Source: Micromonospora endolithica
Lineage (GTDB): Bacteria; Actinomycetota; Actinomycetes; Mycobacteriales; Micromonosporaceae
DNA: 64,000 nt
Assembly (NCBI RefSeq): GCF_003626595.1
Contig: NZ_RBAK01000017.1
Coordinates: 1-64,000, forward strand
Direction: 5' to 3'
The translations under genes and the position numbers were made by a program. The notes beneath the pieces are model-generated. The model was given only the letters and a program-made list of their open reading frames with translations, was not told the DNA's origin and did not search any database. Shown piece after piece: positions 32,387 to 40,764 of this stretch (positions within the stretch are counted from its first letter, which is position 1; the number at the start of each line of letters is the position of its first letter).

Positions 32387-34240
32387 GTGGACAGCGGACG
32401 GATCAGCGAGCACGGCTTCCTGGCCGACGGCATCAGCGCTGTTCTGGTGGACCGGGCGGGATCGGTCAACTGGTGGTGTCCGGACCGTTTCGACGCGCCG
32501 TCGGTGTTCGGCCGGCTGCTCGGCGAGGAGGCGGGGCACTGGTCGATCCGGCCGGACGGCGACTTCACCTCGCAGCGGTCCTACCTGGACGGCACGCTCG
32601 TGCTGCGTACCGTCTTCACCACCGCCGCGGGAGAGGTGGCGGTGACCGACGCCCTCGCGCTGGAGCCCGGGGCCCGGGGCCACGACATCGGGCTGCGCTC
32701 ACCCCGGGTGCTGGGCCGGGTGGTCCAGGGACTCTCCGGCGCGGTGCCGGTGCGCCTGGACTACCGGCCGCGCTTCGAGTACGGCCAGGTCACCGCGTAC
32801 CTGGTGGAGACCGGTGGGGTGATCGACGCGACCGCCGGGCGCTGCCGCCTCAGCCTGCGCGGTGATGTGCCGCTGACCTGCGACGACGGCGCCGCGACCG
32901 GCACGTTCACGGTACGCGCCGGGGAGACCTACCGCTTCACCGTCGGGTACGCGCCGACGTACGACTCGCCGCCGCCGCGCCTGCCCGACGCCGACGAGGT
33001 GGTCGCCGACGCGGTCGCCGGCTGGCGTTCCTGGGCCGACCTGCACCGCGACCAGTACCAGGGGTTGTTCGCCGACCAGGTGCGGCACAGCGCGATGGTG
33101 GTGCAGGGGATGACCTACCAGCCCAGCGGCGCGATCGTCGCGGCGGCGACCACGTCGCTGCCGGAGCAACTGGGGGGCGAGCGCAACTACGACTACCGGT
33201 TCGTGTGGCTGCGGGACTTCAGCCTGACCCTGCGGGCGCTCTGGGAGGCCGCCTGCCCGGACGAGGCGGACCGGCAGTTCGCCTGGGTGGCCCGGGCGAT
33301 GGGCCGGATCGGTGACGCGCCCGTCCCGATCATGTACGGCGTGCAGGGTGAACGGGACCTCACCGAGCACCGCCTGGACCACCTTCCCGGGTACGCCGGC
33401 AGTCGGCCGGTCCTGGTCGGCAACGACGCCTGGAAGCAGCGGCAGATCGACGTGCCGGGCGAGGTCCTCGACGCGGCCTGGCTGATGCGGCACTACCTGG
33501 ACCCGATACCGCCCGAGGTACGCCACCTGCTGCGCGCCTTCGCCCACCGGGCGACCGTGGACTGGCCCCGACCCGACGCCGGCATCTGGGAGTCGCGGGA
33601 CGCCGAACGGCACTACGTCTCGTCCAAGGTGCAGTGCTGGACGGCGCTGGACCGGGCGGTCCGCTTCGGCCCCCGGCTCGGTGACGCCGCCGAGGTCGCC
33701 CGGTGGGCGGCGGCCCGCGACACCGTCCGCGAGGCGGTGCTCACCCGGGGCTGGAACGAGCGGCTGGGCGCGTTCACCGGCGCCTTCGACTCCGATGAGC
33801 TGGATGCCTCGGTGCTGCTCATGCCGCTGGTCGGGTTCCTGCCCGCCGACGACGAGCGGATGCTCGCCACGATGGACGTGGTGCAGCGCCGGCTCTCCCA
33901 CGACGGCCTGCTGCGTCGCTGGGAGGACGATCCCGCGGGCTTCGTCATCTGCTCGTTCTGGCTGGTCAGCTGCCTGGCCATGGCCGGCGAGACGGACCGC
34001 GCGAGCGACCTGTTCGCCTCGCTCGTCGCCCGCACCAACGACCTGGGCCTGTACGCCGAGCAGATCGATCAGTTCACCGGGGAGCAGCTCGGCAACTTCC
34101 CGCAGGCCTTCTCGCACATCGGCCTGATCAACGCCGCCGGCCGGCTCACCGAGGCCGTCCAGCGACGCCGCGACGGCGCGGACCAACCGCGTCGACCCGT
34201 GCCGACCGGTACGGGACGGACGGAAGGAGCACGACCATGA
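32387..34240 (+). CDS. GH15 family glycoside hydrolase (glucoamylase/trehalase-like)
   Basis: A 617-residue cytosolic enzyme. The N-terminal beta-sandwich has ISEHGFLADGISAVLVDRAGSVNWWCPDRFDAPSVFGRLL, typical of bacterial GH15. The (alpha/alpha)6 barrel follows with YDYRFVWLRDFSLTLRALWEAACPDEA, IWESRDAERHYVSSKVQCWTALDRA and the C-terminal GLYAEQIDQFTGEQLGNFPQAFSHIGLINAA, where the catalytic Glu pair sits (ESR region and AEQID). Actinobacterial members include trehalases as well as glucoamylases, so the substrate may be trehalose, a stress solute. No signal peptide. The GTG start is only 9 nt below a GGGTAG; an SDR gene overlaps its end by 4 nt. Confidence 0.88.
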   Translation: MDSGRISEHGFLADGISAVLVDRAGSVNWWCPDRFDAPSVFGRLLGEEAGHWSIRPDGDFTSQRSYLDGTLVLRTVFTTAAGEVAVTDALALEPGARGHDIGLRSPRVLGRVVQGLSGAVPVRLDYRPRFEYGQVTAYLVETGGVIDATAGRCRLSLRGDVPLTCDDGAATGTFTVRAGETYRFTVGYAPTYDSPPPRLPDADEVVADAVAGWRSWADLHRDQYQGLFADQVRHSAMVVQGMTYQPSGAIVAAATTSLPEQLGGERNYDYRFVWLRDFSLTLRALWEAACPDEADRQFAWVARAMGRIGDAPVPIMYGVQGERDLTEHRLDHLPGYAGSRPVLVGNDAWKQRQIDVPGEVLDAAWLMRHYLDPIPPEVRHLLRAFAHRATVDWPRPDAGIWESRDAERHYVSSKVQCWTALDRAVRFGPRLGDAAEVARWAAARDTVREAVLTRGWNERLGAFTGAFDSDELDASVLLMPLVGFLPADDERMLATMDVVQRRLSHDGLLRRWEDDPAGFVICSFWLVSCLAMAGETDRASDLFASLVARTNDLGLYAEQIDQFTGEQLGNFPQAFSHIGLINAAGRLTEAVQRRRDGADQPRRPVPTGTGRTEGARP

Positions 34241-35016
34241 CCGGTCGCCTCACCGGGAAGACCGCCCTGATCACCGGCTCGGACTCGGGCATCGGGCAGG
34301 CCACCGCCATCGAGTTCGGCCGGGAGGGCGCCGACGTCGTGGTGCACTACCTGCACGACCACGCGGGGGCCAACCACACCCGCGCGGAGATCGAGCGGAC
34401 CGGCCGGCGGGCCGTGGTGGTGCAGGGCGACATCAGCGTCGAGCACCAGGTCGAGGCCATGTTCGACGAGGCCCTGGTGGAGTTCGGTCAGCTGGACATC
34501 CTGATGAACGACGCCGGGGTGGACGCCTCCGGCGTCCCGGTGGCCGACCTGGACACCGAGACCTGGGACCGGTGCATCCGCACCAACCTGTACGGGATGT
34601 TCTTCTGCTCCCGGCGCTTCGTGCGGCACCGCCGCGACCAGGGCGGCCACGGGAAGATCATCAACATCACCTCGATCCACCAGGAGGTGGCCCGGGCCGG
34701 CGGCGCGGACTACGACTCCAGCAAGGGCGCCATGTTGGAGCTGGCCAAGAGCCTCGCGCTGGAGGTCGCCCCGATGCGGATGAACGTCAACAACATCGGC
34801 CCCGGCATGGTGCTGACCCCGTTCAACCAGGAGGCGATCGACGACCCGAAGTACCTCCAGGAGCAGGTGCAGAGCATCCCGTGGAAACGGGCCGCGGAGC
34901 CGGGCGAGATCGCCAAGCTGGCCGTCTTCCTGGCCAGCGACGACGCCGACTACGTGACCGGGTCGACGTACTTCATGGACGGCGGCCTGATGCAGAACCA
35001 GGGCCAGGGTGCCTGA
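34237..35016 (+). CDS. SDR family oxidoreductase (glucose 1-dehydrogenase-like)
   Basis: A 259-residue classical SDR. TGSDSGIGQATAIEFG binds the cofactor. The usual NNAG is NDAG here (LMNDAGVDASG). ITSIHQEV supplies the Ser, and YDSSKGAMLELAKSLALEV the Tyr-Lys pair. AAEPGEIAKLAVFLASDDADYVTGSTYFMDGG is the C-terminal signature of glucose 1-dehydrogenase-like enzymes. Its ATG overlaps the GH15 stop (ATGA), so the two are coupled. GH15 releases glucose and this enzyme could oxidise it, an attractive but unproven pairing. Confidence 0.88.
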   Translation: MTGRLTGKTALITGSDSGIGQATAIEFGREGADVVVHYLHDHAGANHTRAEIERTGRRAVVVQGDISVEHQVEAMFDEALVEFGQLDILMNDAGVDASGVPVADLDTETWDRCIRTNLYGMFFCSRRFVRHRRDQGGHGKIINITSIHQEVARAGGADYDSSKGAMLELAKSLALEVAPMRMNVNNIGPGMVLTPFNQEAIDDPKYLQEQVQSIPWKRAAEPGEIAKLAVFLASDDADYVTGSTYFMDGGLMQNQGQGA

Positions 35017-35035
35017 CCGCCGCCCGTCACGTGCC

Positions 35036-35082
35036 GATCTCGGACAGTTACCGTTCGCGCTGAACGGTAACTGTCCGAGATC
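35036..35082. terminator. 21-bp perfect bidirectional hairpin
   Basis: Arms beginning GATCTCGGACAGTTACCG pair perfectly over 21 bp with a 5-nt loop (GCGCT). It lies between the convergent SDR and GH6 genes. The moderate A+T content makes it the most striking of the window's hairpins. Confidence 0.85.
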
Positions 35083-35120
35083 TCTCCGGGTGCCGACCGC
35101 GGGTGCGGACCGCGGGACGG

Positions 35121-36494
35121 CTAGGCGCAGGCGGTGCCGTTGAGCGTGAACCCGCTCGGCGCGGGCAGCGTGCTACCGGTGAACGTGCCCTGGAAGCCGA
35201 TGCTGGTCGTGCCTCCGGCCGGCAGGCCACCGTTCCAGGCGGCGTTGCGGACGGTGATCCGGTCGCCGGACTGGCTCCACTCGCCGTTCCAGCCGTTGGT
35301 CAGCCGGACCCCGGCGCCGGGGGCGAAGCTCAGCGTCCACCCGTTGAGCGCGGCGCCGTTGTTGGTCACCCGCAGCTCCGCGGTGAAGCCACCGGTCCAG
35401 GAGTTCGGGGTGTACGTGACCGCGCAGCCGCCAGCCGGCGGGGGAGTGGTCGGCGGCGCGGTGGTGGGCGGTGCGGTGGTGGGGGGTGCGGTGGTGGGCG
35501 GCGCGGTGGTCGGCGCGGCGGTGGTGGGTACCGGGCCGGCCGCGACGGCCAGGTCGTACGCCCGCTGCGGCACGAACTGACCGGCCCCGGCGATGCAGCC
35601 GTCGGCCTCGCCGGGCAGCTTCACCCAGAGGAACGCGTCGATCGCGGCGTCGCCGGTCGCGGTGGTGCTGGGCGTGCCGATGGCCCGACCGGCCGGGTCG
35701 CACCACTCCGAGCCCGCCGGCCCGTTGCCGTTGCGGCTGGTGTCGATGACCGCCTTGAGCCGGGACACGCCGGTGGCCGCGATGATCGCCTTGGCGTACG
35801 TCACCTCGTCGGCGGTGCGCCGGTAGTTGGAGACGTTCAGCGAGATGCCGTCGGCGCTGTTGGCGATGTCCGCCGCGAGCAGCCGGGAGGCCGCCTCGGC
35901 GGGGGAGAGCCACGCCGAGTGGCCGGCGTCGAAGTAGACCTTCGCCTGGGCCGAGCCGGCCTTGAGCTTCTTGCCGGCGTACGCCATGGACGCCCGCGTC
36001 TCGGCCTGCTGGGCGGCGTTCTGGCAGCTGGTCATCAGCGGCAGCACGTCCGGCTCCAACACGATGGTCGCCGGTCGTCCGGCCAGGCCGGCCGCCACCT
36101 GGTCGACCCACTGCCGGTAGCTGGCGTGGTCCGGTGCGCCGCCGCTGCTGGCGCCGCTGCAGTCCCGGTTGGGGATGTTGTAGACCACCATGATCGGAAT
36201 CTTGCCGGCCGCCGCGGCGGCGCCGACGAAGGCGTCCACCTCGCCGCGTACCGTCGAGGTGTTGGTGCGGGTGTACCAGCGGGCCTGCGGCACGCTGGCG
36301 ATCCGGTCCCGGATGACGGCGGCGCGGGGGTCGCCGGGGTTCGCGCCGACCCAGACGGCGCCCGCGGTGGCCGGATCGACGTAGAAGGCCGAGTCGGCGG
36401 CGACCGCCGCCGGCGCGTGGACCAGGGCGAGGGCGGTGGCGGCGGCGACCGCCGCCGCCGCGGCCGTCGCGGCGAGTGCCGGTCTGCGTCTCAT
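35121..36494 (-). CDS. Secreted GH6 cellulase with C-terminal CBM2
   Basis: A 457-residue secreted beta-1,4-glucanase. A signal peptide (MRRRPALAATAAAAAV..., cleavage near AVAA-DS) is followed by the GH6 domain (about 35-325), with VVYNIPNRDCSGAS (Asp in the RDCS loop), the acid Asp in IVLEPDVLPL, VYFDAGHSAWLSP and FLWVKLPGEADG. A Thr/Pro linker of repeated TTAPP (about 328-360) leads to a CBM2 with two Cys and GWTLSFAPGAGV. This size and loop set suggest an endoglucanase, though exo-action cannot be excluded. A CebR-like box 34-47 nt upstream links it to the GH9 gene. Confidence 0.93.
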   Translation of the reverse strand: MRRRPALAATAAAAAVAAATALALVHAPAAVAADSAFYVDPATAGAVWVGANPGDPRAAVIRDRIASVPQARWYTRTNTSTVRGEVDAFVGAAAAAGKIPIMVVYNIPNRDCSGASSGGAPDHASYRQWVDQVAAGLAGRPATIVLEPDVLPLMTSCQNAAQQAETRASMAYAGKKLKAGSAQAKVYFDAGHSAWLSPAEAASRLLAADIANSADGISLNVSNYRRTADEVTYAKAIIAATGVSRLKAVIDTSRNGNGPAGSEWCDPAGRAIGTPSTTATGDAAIDAFLWVKLPGEADGCIAGAGQFVPQRAYDLAVAAGPVPTTAAPTTAPPTTAPPTTAPPTTAPPTTPPPAGGCAVTYTPNSWTGGFTAELRVTNNGAALNGWTLSFAPGAGVRLTNGWNGEWSQSGDRITVRNAAWNGGLPAGGTTSIGFQGTFTGSTLPAPSGFTLNGTACA

Positions 36495-36527
36495 GTCAGT
36501 CACTCCCGAGTCATCGAGGAGCGCCGC

Positions 36528-36541
36528 TGGAAGCGCTCCCA
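36528..36541. promoter_or_regulatory. CebR-like operator upstream of GH6 cellulase
   Basis: TGGAAGCGCTCCCA differs from the perfect CebR palindrome at one base. It sits at a promoter-proximal position for the minus-strand GH6 gene, 263 bp from the divergent PQQ dehydrogenase. Confidence 0.8.
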
Positions 36542-36757
36542 TACGACGGTCAAACTACGTGCCGGTTGCGGCCGTGTGAAGACCTCGTCCGCACGTACCG
36601 GCAAATCGCGCGTCTTTCGCCGACACGTGGACAACTTTCGATTGATGATGCCGAACTTCTGTTGTGGCCGAGTGAAAGACGTTAATGTCTGGGCACACCA
36701 CCCCGGTGCTCCTCCAGTCGGCGGGAGCGGCACCGAGATCCCCACCCTGGAGGTCTC

Positions 36758-39685
36758 GTGTCCACAGTCCCGCGCCGACTCCTGGTCGTCGCCGCCGCCC
36801 TGCTCACCGCCCTCGCCCCGGTCGGCGCACCACCGGCCGCCGCGCATCCCGGGCACGTCCACCCCGGTCACGACCAGCCTGCGGTCGCCGCCGCGCCCGC
36901 CCGTGCCGCCGCGCCGGCCACCGTGACCGCGGCCCTGGCACCCCCGGCCACCAGCGGCTTCGAAAAGGTCGCCCTCGACGGCGGGCTCTCCATGGGTGAG
37001 CCGATCGAGCTTGCCGTCGCGCCCGACGGCAAGGTCTTCTACATCAACCGGGGCACCACCAACGGAGGCGGCCAGGTCCGCCTCTACAACCCGGCGACGA
37101 AGAGCACCACCGTGGCGCTCACCCTCGCGCTGGACGCGCGCTACGAGGACGGGCTGATCGGCATCACCCTGCACCCGGGCTTCGCCACCAACCGCTGGGT
37201 GTACCTGTTCTACTCGCCCAAGGTCACGCCGCTGGTCAACCGGATCTCCCGGTTCACGTTCAGCCCGTCGGCGCTGACCCTCGACCCGGCCAGCGAGGAC
37301 GTGCTCGTCGAGTGGCCCACCGAGCGCGACCTGTGCTGCCACTCCGCCGGCTCGATGAGCTGGGACTCCGCCGGCAACCTCTACTTCGCCGTCGGCGACA
37401 ACACCAACTCCGGCGGCGACTCCGCCGGCATGGCGCCGATCGACGAGCGGACCAGCCGCAATCCGCAGTACGACGCGCAGCGCACCTCCGGCAACACCAA
37501 CGACCTGCGCGGCAAGATCAACCGGATCCGCCCGCAGGACGACGGCAGCTACACCATCCCGGCGGGCAACCTCTTCCCCGTCGGGACCGCGAAGACCCGC
37601 CCGGAGATCTATGTGATGGGGGTCCGCAACCCGTACCGGATCTGGGTCGACCGCACGGCCGGCAACACCCTCTACTGGGGCGAGGTCGGGCCGGACGCGG
37701 GCGCGGACGTCGCCAACCGGGGCCCGGCGGCGTACGACGAGTTCAACCGGGCCACCGGCCCCGGCAACTACGGCTGGCCGTACTGCGGCGGACCGAACGT
37801 GGCCTACAACGACTGGAACTTCGCGACGAACTCGCCGCGCGGCTGGTTCCCCTGCGGCGGGTCGACCGGCCCGGTCAACGACTCGCCGCGCAACACCGGC
37901 CTCAACCAGCTCCCGCCGACGAAGCCCGCACTGGTGTGGGAGCAGCACGGCGGCAGCGAGGACTGGCCGGCCCTGGACAACCCGGGCGGCTGCGGTTCGC
38001 CCAACCACGTCGAGGTCTATCACTACGACCCGAACCTGGTCTCCGACGTGAAGTGGCCGGCGTACTACGACAACAAGTGGCTGATCTCCGAGTACTGCCG
38101 CAACTGGATCAAGGAGGTCCAGTTCGACAACGGCAACCCCGCCACCGGGACGCCGACCGTGATCGAGCCGGTGCTCGCCGGCATGACGTTCGTCCACCCG
38201 ATCGACTGGCAGTTCGGCCCGGACGGCTCGCTCTACCTGCTGGAGTACGGCAGCGGCTACTTCTCCGGCGCCGCCGACGCCGGGCTCTACAAGATCAATT
38301 ACGTGCAGGGCGGCCGGTCGCCGGTGGCCCGGGCGTCGGTGAACAGGGACAACGGCCTCGCGCCACTGGCGGTCACCTTCTCCAGCGCCGGCAGTTCCGA
38401 CCCCGACGGCGACCCGCTCTCGTACGCCTGGGACTTCACCGACAACGGCAGCGTCGACTCGACGGCGGCCAACCCGACGTTCACGTACACCGCCAACGGC
38501 AGCTTCACCGCGCGGCTGACGGTCCGCGACGGCACCGGACGCAGCGGCACCACCACGGTGCCGGTCGTGGTCGGCAACAACCGGCCGACGGTGACCCTGA
38601 GCGGACTGCCGGCGGGCGGCCTCTTCGACTGGGGCCAGGACCTGACCGTCTCCGCCTCGGCCAGCGATCCGCAGGACGGCACGCCGGCCTGCTCCGCCGT
38701 GGTGGTCCGGGCGGCGCTCGGGCACCAGGAACACGCCCACGAGGAGGGCCAGGGAACCGGCTGCGGGGCCACCTTCAACACCGGCCCGGTGCACGCCGGC
38801 CCGGACTCGGTGCTCTTCTTCGTGCTGCGCGGCAGCTACACCGACAAGGGCGCGACCGGATCGGTGGCCCTGACCGGGGAGAAGGAGATCGTCCTCTACC
38901 CCAAGCAGTGGCAGGCCGAGCACCACGTGGCGCTGAACGGGCCGAAGGTGATCGACCAGTCGGCCGCGCAGGGCGGCAAGCGGCTCGGTGACATCCAGAA
39001 CGGGGAGAACGTCCGCCACCACGCGGTGAGCCTCAAGGGCATCACCGGGGTCAGGGCCCGGGTGTCCTCCGGGGGTGCCGGCGGCACGGTCTCCTTCCGG
39101 TACGACTCGCCGACCGGCCCGGAGGTCGCCCGGCTGACCGTGCGGAACACCGGCGGGTGGGACTCCTACACCGAGGTCACCGCGCCGGTGACGAAGCCCG
39201 ACGACGGCACCCACGACCTCTACCTGGTCTTCACCGGCGGCAGCGGTGCGCTGCTCGACGTGGACAGCTACACGTTCACCGGTCCCGGCGTGGGTACCGG
39301 CGGAACCCGCACCGGGGAGATCAAGGGCCTCGGCAAGTGCGTCGACATCGCCTCCAGCCAGACCACCAACGGCACGAAGGTGCAGATCTGGACCTGTAAC
39401 GGGACCGCGGCGCAGCGCTGGACGCTTCCCGGCGACGGCACGATCCGGGGCCTGGGCAAGTGCCTCGACGTGAAGAGCAGCGGCACCGCCAACGGGACCC
39501 TCGTGCAGCTCTACGACTGCAACGGCACCGGCGCCCAGCAGTGGGCGGTCCAGGCCGACGGGAGCCTGCGCAACCCGCAGTCCGGCCGCTGCCTGGACAT
39601 CCCCGGCTCGGTGACCACCGACGGCCGGCAGCTACAGATCCACGACTGCAACGGCACCGGCGCCCAACGCTGGACCCTCCCCTGA
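36758..39685 (+). CDS. Secreted PQQ-type sugar dehydrogenase with PKD, CBM6-like and ricin-type lectin modules
   Basis: A 975-residue secreted oxidase. Residues 1-30 are a signal peptide. About 65-515 form the GSDH/sorbosone-dehydrogenase beta-propeller (GLIGITLHPGF, GVRNPYRIWVDR, GNYGWPYCGG). About 522-605 form a PKD domain (FSSAGSSDPDGDPLSYAWDF). A region with paired His (HQEHAHEEG) follows. About 715-845 form a CBM6-like sandwich. About 850-975 form a ricin-type beta-trefoil with three CVDIASS / CLDVKSS / CLDIPGS repeats. It likely oxidises sugars outside the cell while bound to polysaccharide. GTG start, GGAGG ribosome site. No CebR box was seen; GACGTTAATGTC at 36678-36689 is a near-palindrome of unknown meaning. 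Confidence 0.87.
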   Translation: MSTVPRRLLVVAAALLTALAPVGAPPAAAHPGHVHPGHDQPAVAAAPARAAAPATVTAALAPPATSGFEKVALDGGLSMGEPIELAVAPDGKVFYINRGTTNGGGQVRLYNPATKSTTVALTLALDARYEDGLIGITLHPGFATNRWVYLFYSPKVTPLVNRISRFTFSPSALTLDPASEDVLVEWPTERDLCCHSAGSMSWDSAGNLYFAVGDNTNSGGDSAGMAPIDERTSRNPQYDAQRTSGNTNDLRGKINRIRPQDDGSYTIPAGNLFPVGTAKTRPEIYVMGVRNPYRIWVDRTAGNTLYWGEVGPDAGADVANRGPAAYDEFNRATGPGNYGWPYCGGPNVAYNDWNFATNSPRGWFPCGGSTGPVNDSPRNTGLNQLPPTKPALVWEQHGGSEDWPALDNPGGCGSPNHVEVYHYDPNLVSDVKWPAYYDNKWLISEYCRNWIKEVQFDNGNPATGTPTVIEPVLAGMTFVHPIDWQFGPDGSLYLLEYGSGYFSGAADAGLYKINYVQGGRSPVARASVNRDNGLAPLAVTFSSAGSSDPDGDPLSYAWDFTDNGSVDSTAANPTFTYTANGSFTARLTVRDGTGRSGTTTVPVVVGNNRPTVTLSGLPAGGLFDWGQDLTVSASASDPQDGTPACSAVVVRAALGHQEHAHEEGQGTGCGATFNTGPVHAGPDSVLFFVLRGSYTDKGATGSVALTGEKEIVLYPKQWQAEHHVALNGPKVIDQSAAQGGKRLGDIQNGENVRHHAVSLKGITGVRARVSSGGAGGTVSFRYDSPTGPEVARLTVRNTGGWDSYTEVTAPVTKPDDGTHDLYLVFTGGSGALLDVDSYTFTGPGVGTGGTRTGEIKGLGKCVDIASSQTTNGTKVQIWTCNGTAAQRWTLPGDGTIRGLGKCLDVKSSGTANGTLVQLYDCNGTGAQQWAVQADGSLRNPQSGRCLDIPGSVTTDGRQLQIHDCNGTGAQRWTLP

Positions 39686-39690
39686 GGTGA

Positions 39691-39742
39691 AAGGAAGGGC
39701 CCCTTGTTAACGCCTCGTGTAGTAAAAGGGGCCCTTCCTAAC
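39691..39742 (+). repeat. 52-nt dispersed hairpin element, copy B
   Basis: It begins 5 nt after the stop of the PQQ dehydrogenase gene, in the same orientation relative to that gene as copy A is to its own. AGGAAGGGCCCCTT pairs with AAGGGGCCCTTCCT across a 22-nt loop, a perfect 14-bp stem. This suggests a portable terminator-like element. Confidence 0.8.
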
Positions 39743-39788
39743 CCGCCGGCCGTCAGCGGGAGCCGTGACTGGCGTCGACAATGGGGGG

Positions 39789-40289
39789 ATGCGCCTGGTG
39801 ATCACGGCCGACACCCACCTGCCGAAGCGGGCCCGGGACCTGCCCGACCCGCTCTGGGCGGCGGTCGACGCCGCCGACGTGGTCGTCCACGCCGGGGACT
39901 GGGTGGACGAGCCACTCCTGGACGCGCTGGAGGCGCGGGCCCGCCGGCTGGTCGGGGTGTACGGCAACAACGACGGGCCGGCGCTGCGCGCCCGGCTGCC
40001 GGAGATCGCCCAGGTGGACCTGGACGGACTGCGGATGGCGGTGGTCCACGAGACCGGACCGAAGGCCCGGCGGGAGGAACGCTGCGCGGCCCGCTTCCCC
40101 GGCGTCGACGTGCTGGTGTTCGGCCACTCGCACATCCCGTGGGACACGCTCGCTCCGGGTGGCCTGCGCCTGCTCAACCCCGGCTCGCCGACCGACCGGC
40201 GGGCCCAGCCGTACGCCACCTTCCTGACCGCCCGGGTCGCCGCCGGCCGGCTCGACGACGTGGAACTGCACCGGCTCCCGCCGCGCTGA
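39789..40289 (+). CDS. YfcE/MJ0936-type metallophosphoesterase
   Basis: A 166-residue calcineurin-like phosphoesterase. Metal ligands appear in order: TADTHLP (D-x-H), HAGDWVD (GD), YGNNDGP (GNxD), VVHETGPKA (H), and FGHSHIPW (GHTH-type). The LNPGSPTDRR motif closes the domain. Family members hydrolyse phosphodiesters such as bis-pNPP or cyclic nucleotides; the physiological substrate is unknown. The second ATG was chosen because the fold starts at MRLVITADTH. Upstream lies the copy B element, so it is probably transcribed separately from the dehydrogenase. Confidence 0.87.
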   Translation: MRLVITADTHLPKRARDLPDPLWAAVDAADVVVHAGDWVDEPLLDALEARARRLVGVYGNNDGPALRARLPEIAQVDLDGLRMAVVHETGPKARREERCAARFPGVDVLVFGHSHIPWDTLAPGGLRLLNPGSPTDRRAQPYATFLTARVAAGRLDDVELHRLPPR

Positions 40290-40307
40290 CCGTCGCCCTA
40301 CCGGCGG

Positions 40308-40398
40308 CGGGTCCGCGCGGCGGGTCCGCGCGGCGGGTCCGCGCGGCGGGTCCGCGCGGCGGGTCCGCGCGGCGGGTCCGCGCGGCGGGTCCGCCGCG
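40308..40398. repeat. Seven 13-bp tandem repeats
   Basis: CGGGTCCGCGCGG occurs six times perfectly and once imperfectly, head to tail, in the gap between the phosphoesterase and the convergent DUF3072 gene. It runs into a G+C hairpin (CGCCGCGCC...GGCGCGGCG). Copy number is probably variable between strains. Confidence 0.9.
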
Positions 40399-40430
40399 CC
40401 GCCTCCTGGGCGCGGCGCGGCGGACGCCCG

Positions 40431-40655
40431 TCACCGGCCCCGGCCGGTCTCCTCCTGAAGCTCGTCGATCCGCTTCGAGGCCTCCGCCTTGGTCAGGTCG
40501 TCCGGCAGTTCCTCACCGGCCTCCCGGGCGAGCGTGGCGAGGTACGACTCCTGGGCCGCGGTCGGCGGCTCCTCGCCGGTGACCCACTCGTCCGGATCCT
40601 TGATCGCGCCCTGCGGGTTGGCGCTGGCGCTGGTGCTGTCGCGGTCCGTCATCAT
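40431..40655 (-). CDS. DUF3072 family protein
   Basis: A 74-residue acidic protein. The conserved part is AIKDPDEWVTGEEPPTAAQESYLATLAREAGEELPDDLTKAEASKRIDELQEET, which is the DUF3072 domain: a short linker and a SAP/HeH-like helix pair. The N-terminus (TDRDSTSASANPQG) is disordered. Such proteins are abundant in desiccation- and stress-associated loci of actinobacteria, function unknown. The start has a GGAAGG site; two adjacent ATG codons make it uncertain by one residue. Confidence 0.85.
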   Translation of the reverse strand: MMTDRDSTSASANPQGAIKDPDEWVTGEEPPTAAQESYLATLAREAGEELPDDLTKAEASKRIDELQEETGRGR

Positions 40656-40683
40656 CTCCACCTTCCTTCGAACAGACGTGCCA

Positions 40684-40709
40684 ATACCCCCGACCGGCGC
40701 GGTCCATGC
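40684..40709 (-). promoter_or_regulatory. Weak sigma-B/F-type promoter (GCAT-N16-GGGTAT)
   Basis: It lies 29 nt upstream of the DUF3072 start. The -10 is ideal but the -35 only fits GNNT. Confidence 0.4.
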
Positions 40710-40764
40710 CTGCCGGTCCCGATCTCCGCACCCGGCCCGTCTTCCGGACGCATACGATCATCGG

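Noticed and set aside
36500..39214. A 904-codon open frame antisense to the PQQ dehydrogenase gene, and similar long antisense frames (for example 8510-10786 and 58354-60189)
   Set aside because: They mirror real genes whose domains are recognisable, have Arg/Gly/Val-rich nonsense composition, and arise because stop codons are rare in antisense frames of very G+C-rich DNA.
40308..40398. CRISPR array
   Set aside because: The repeats are 13 bp and contiguous without spacers, so this is a minisatellite. The same holds for 28765-28818.
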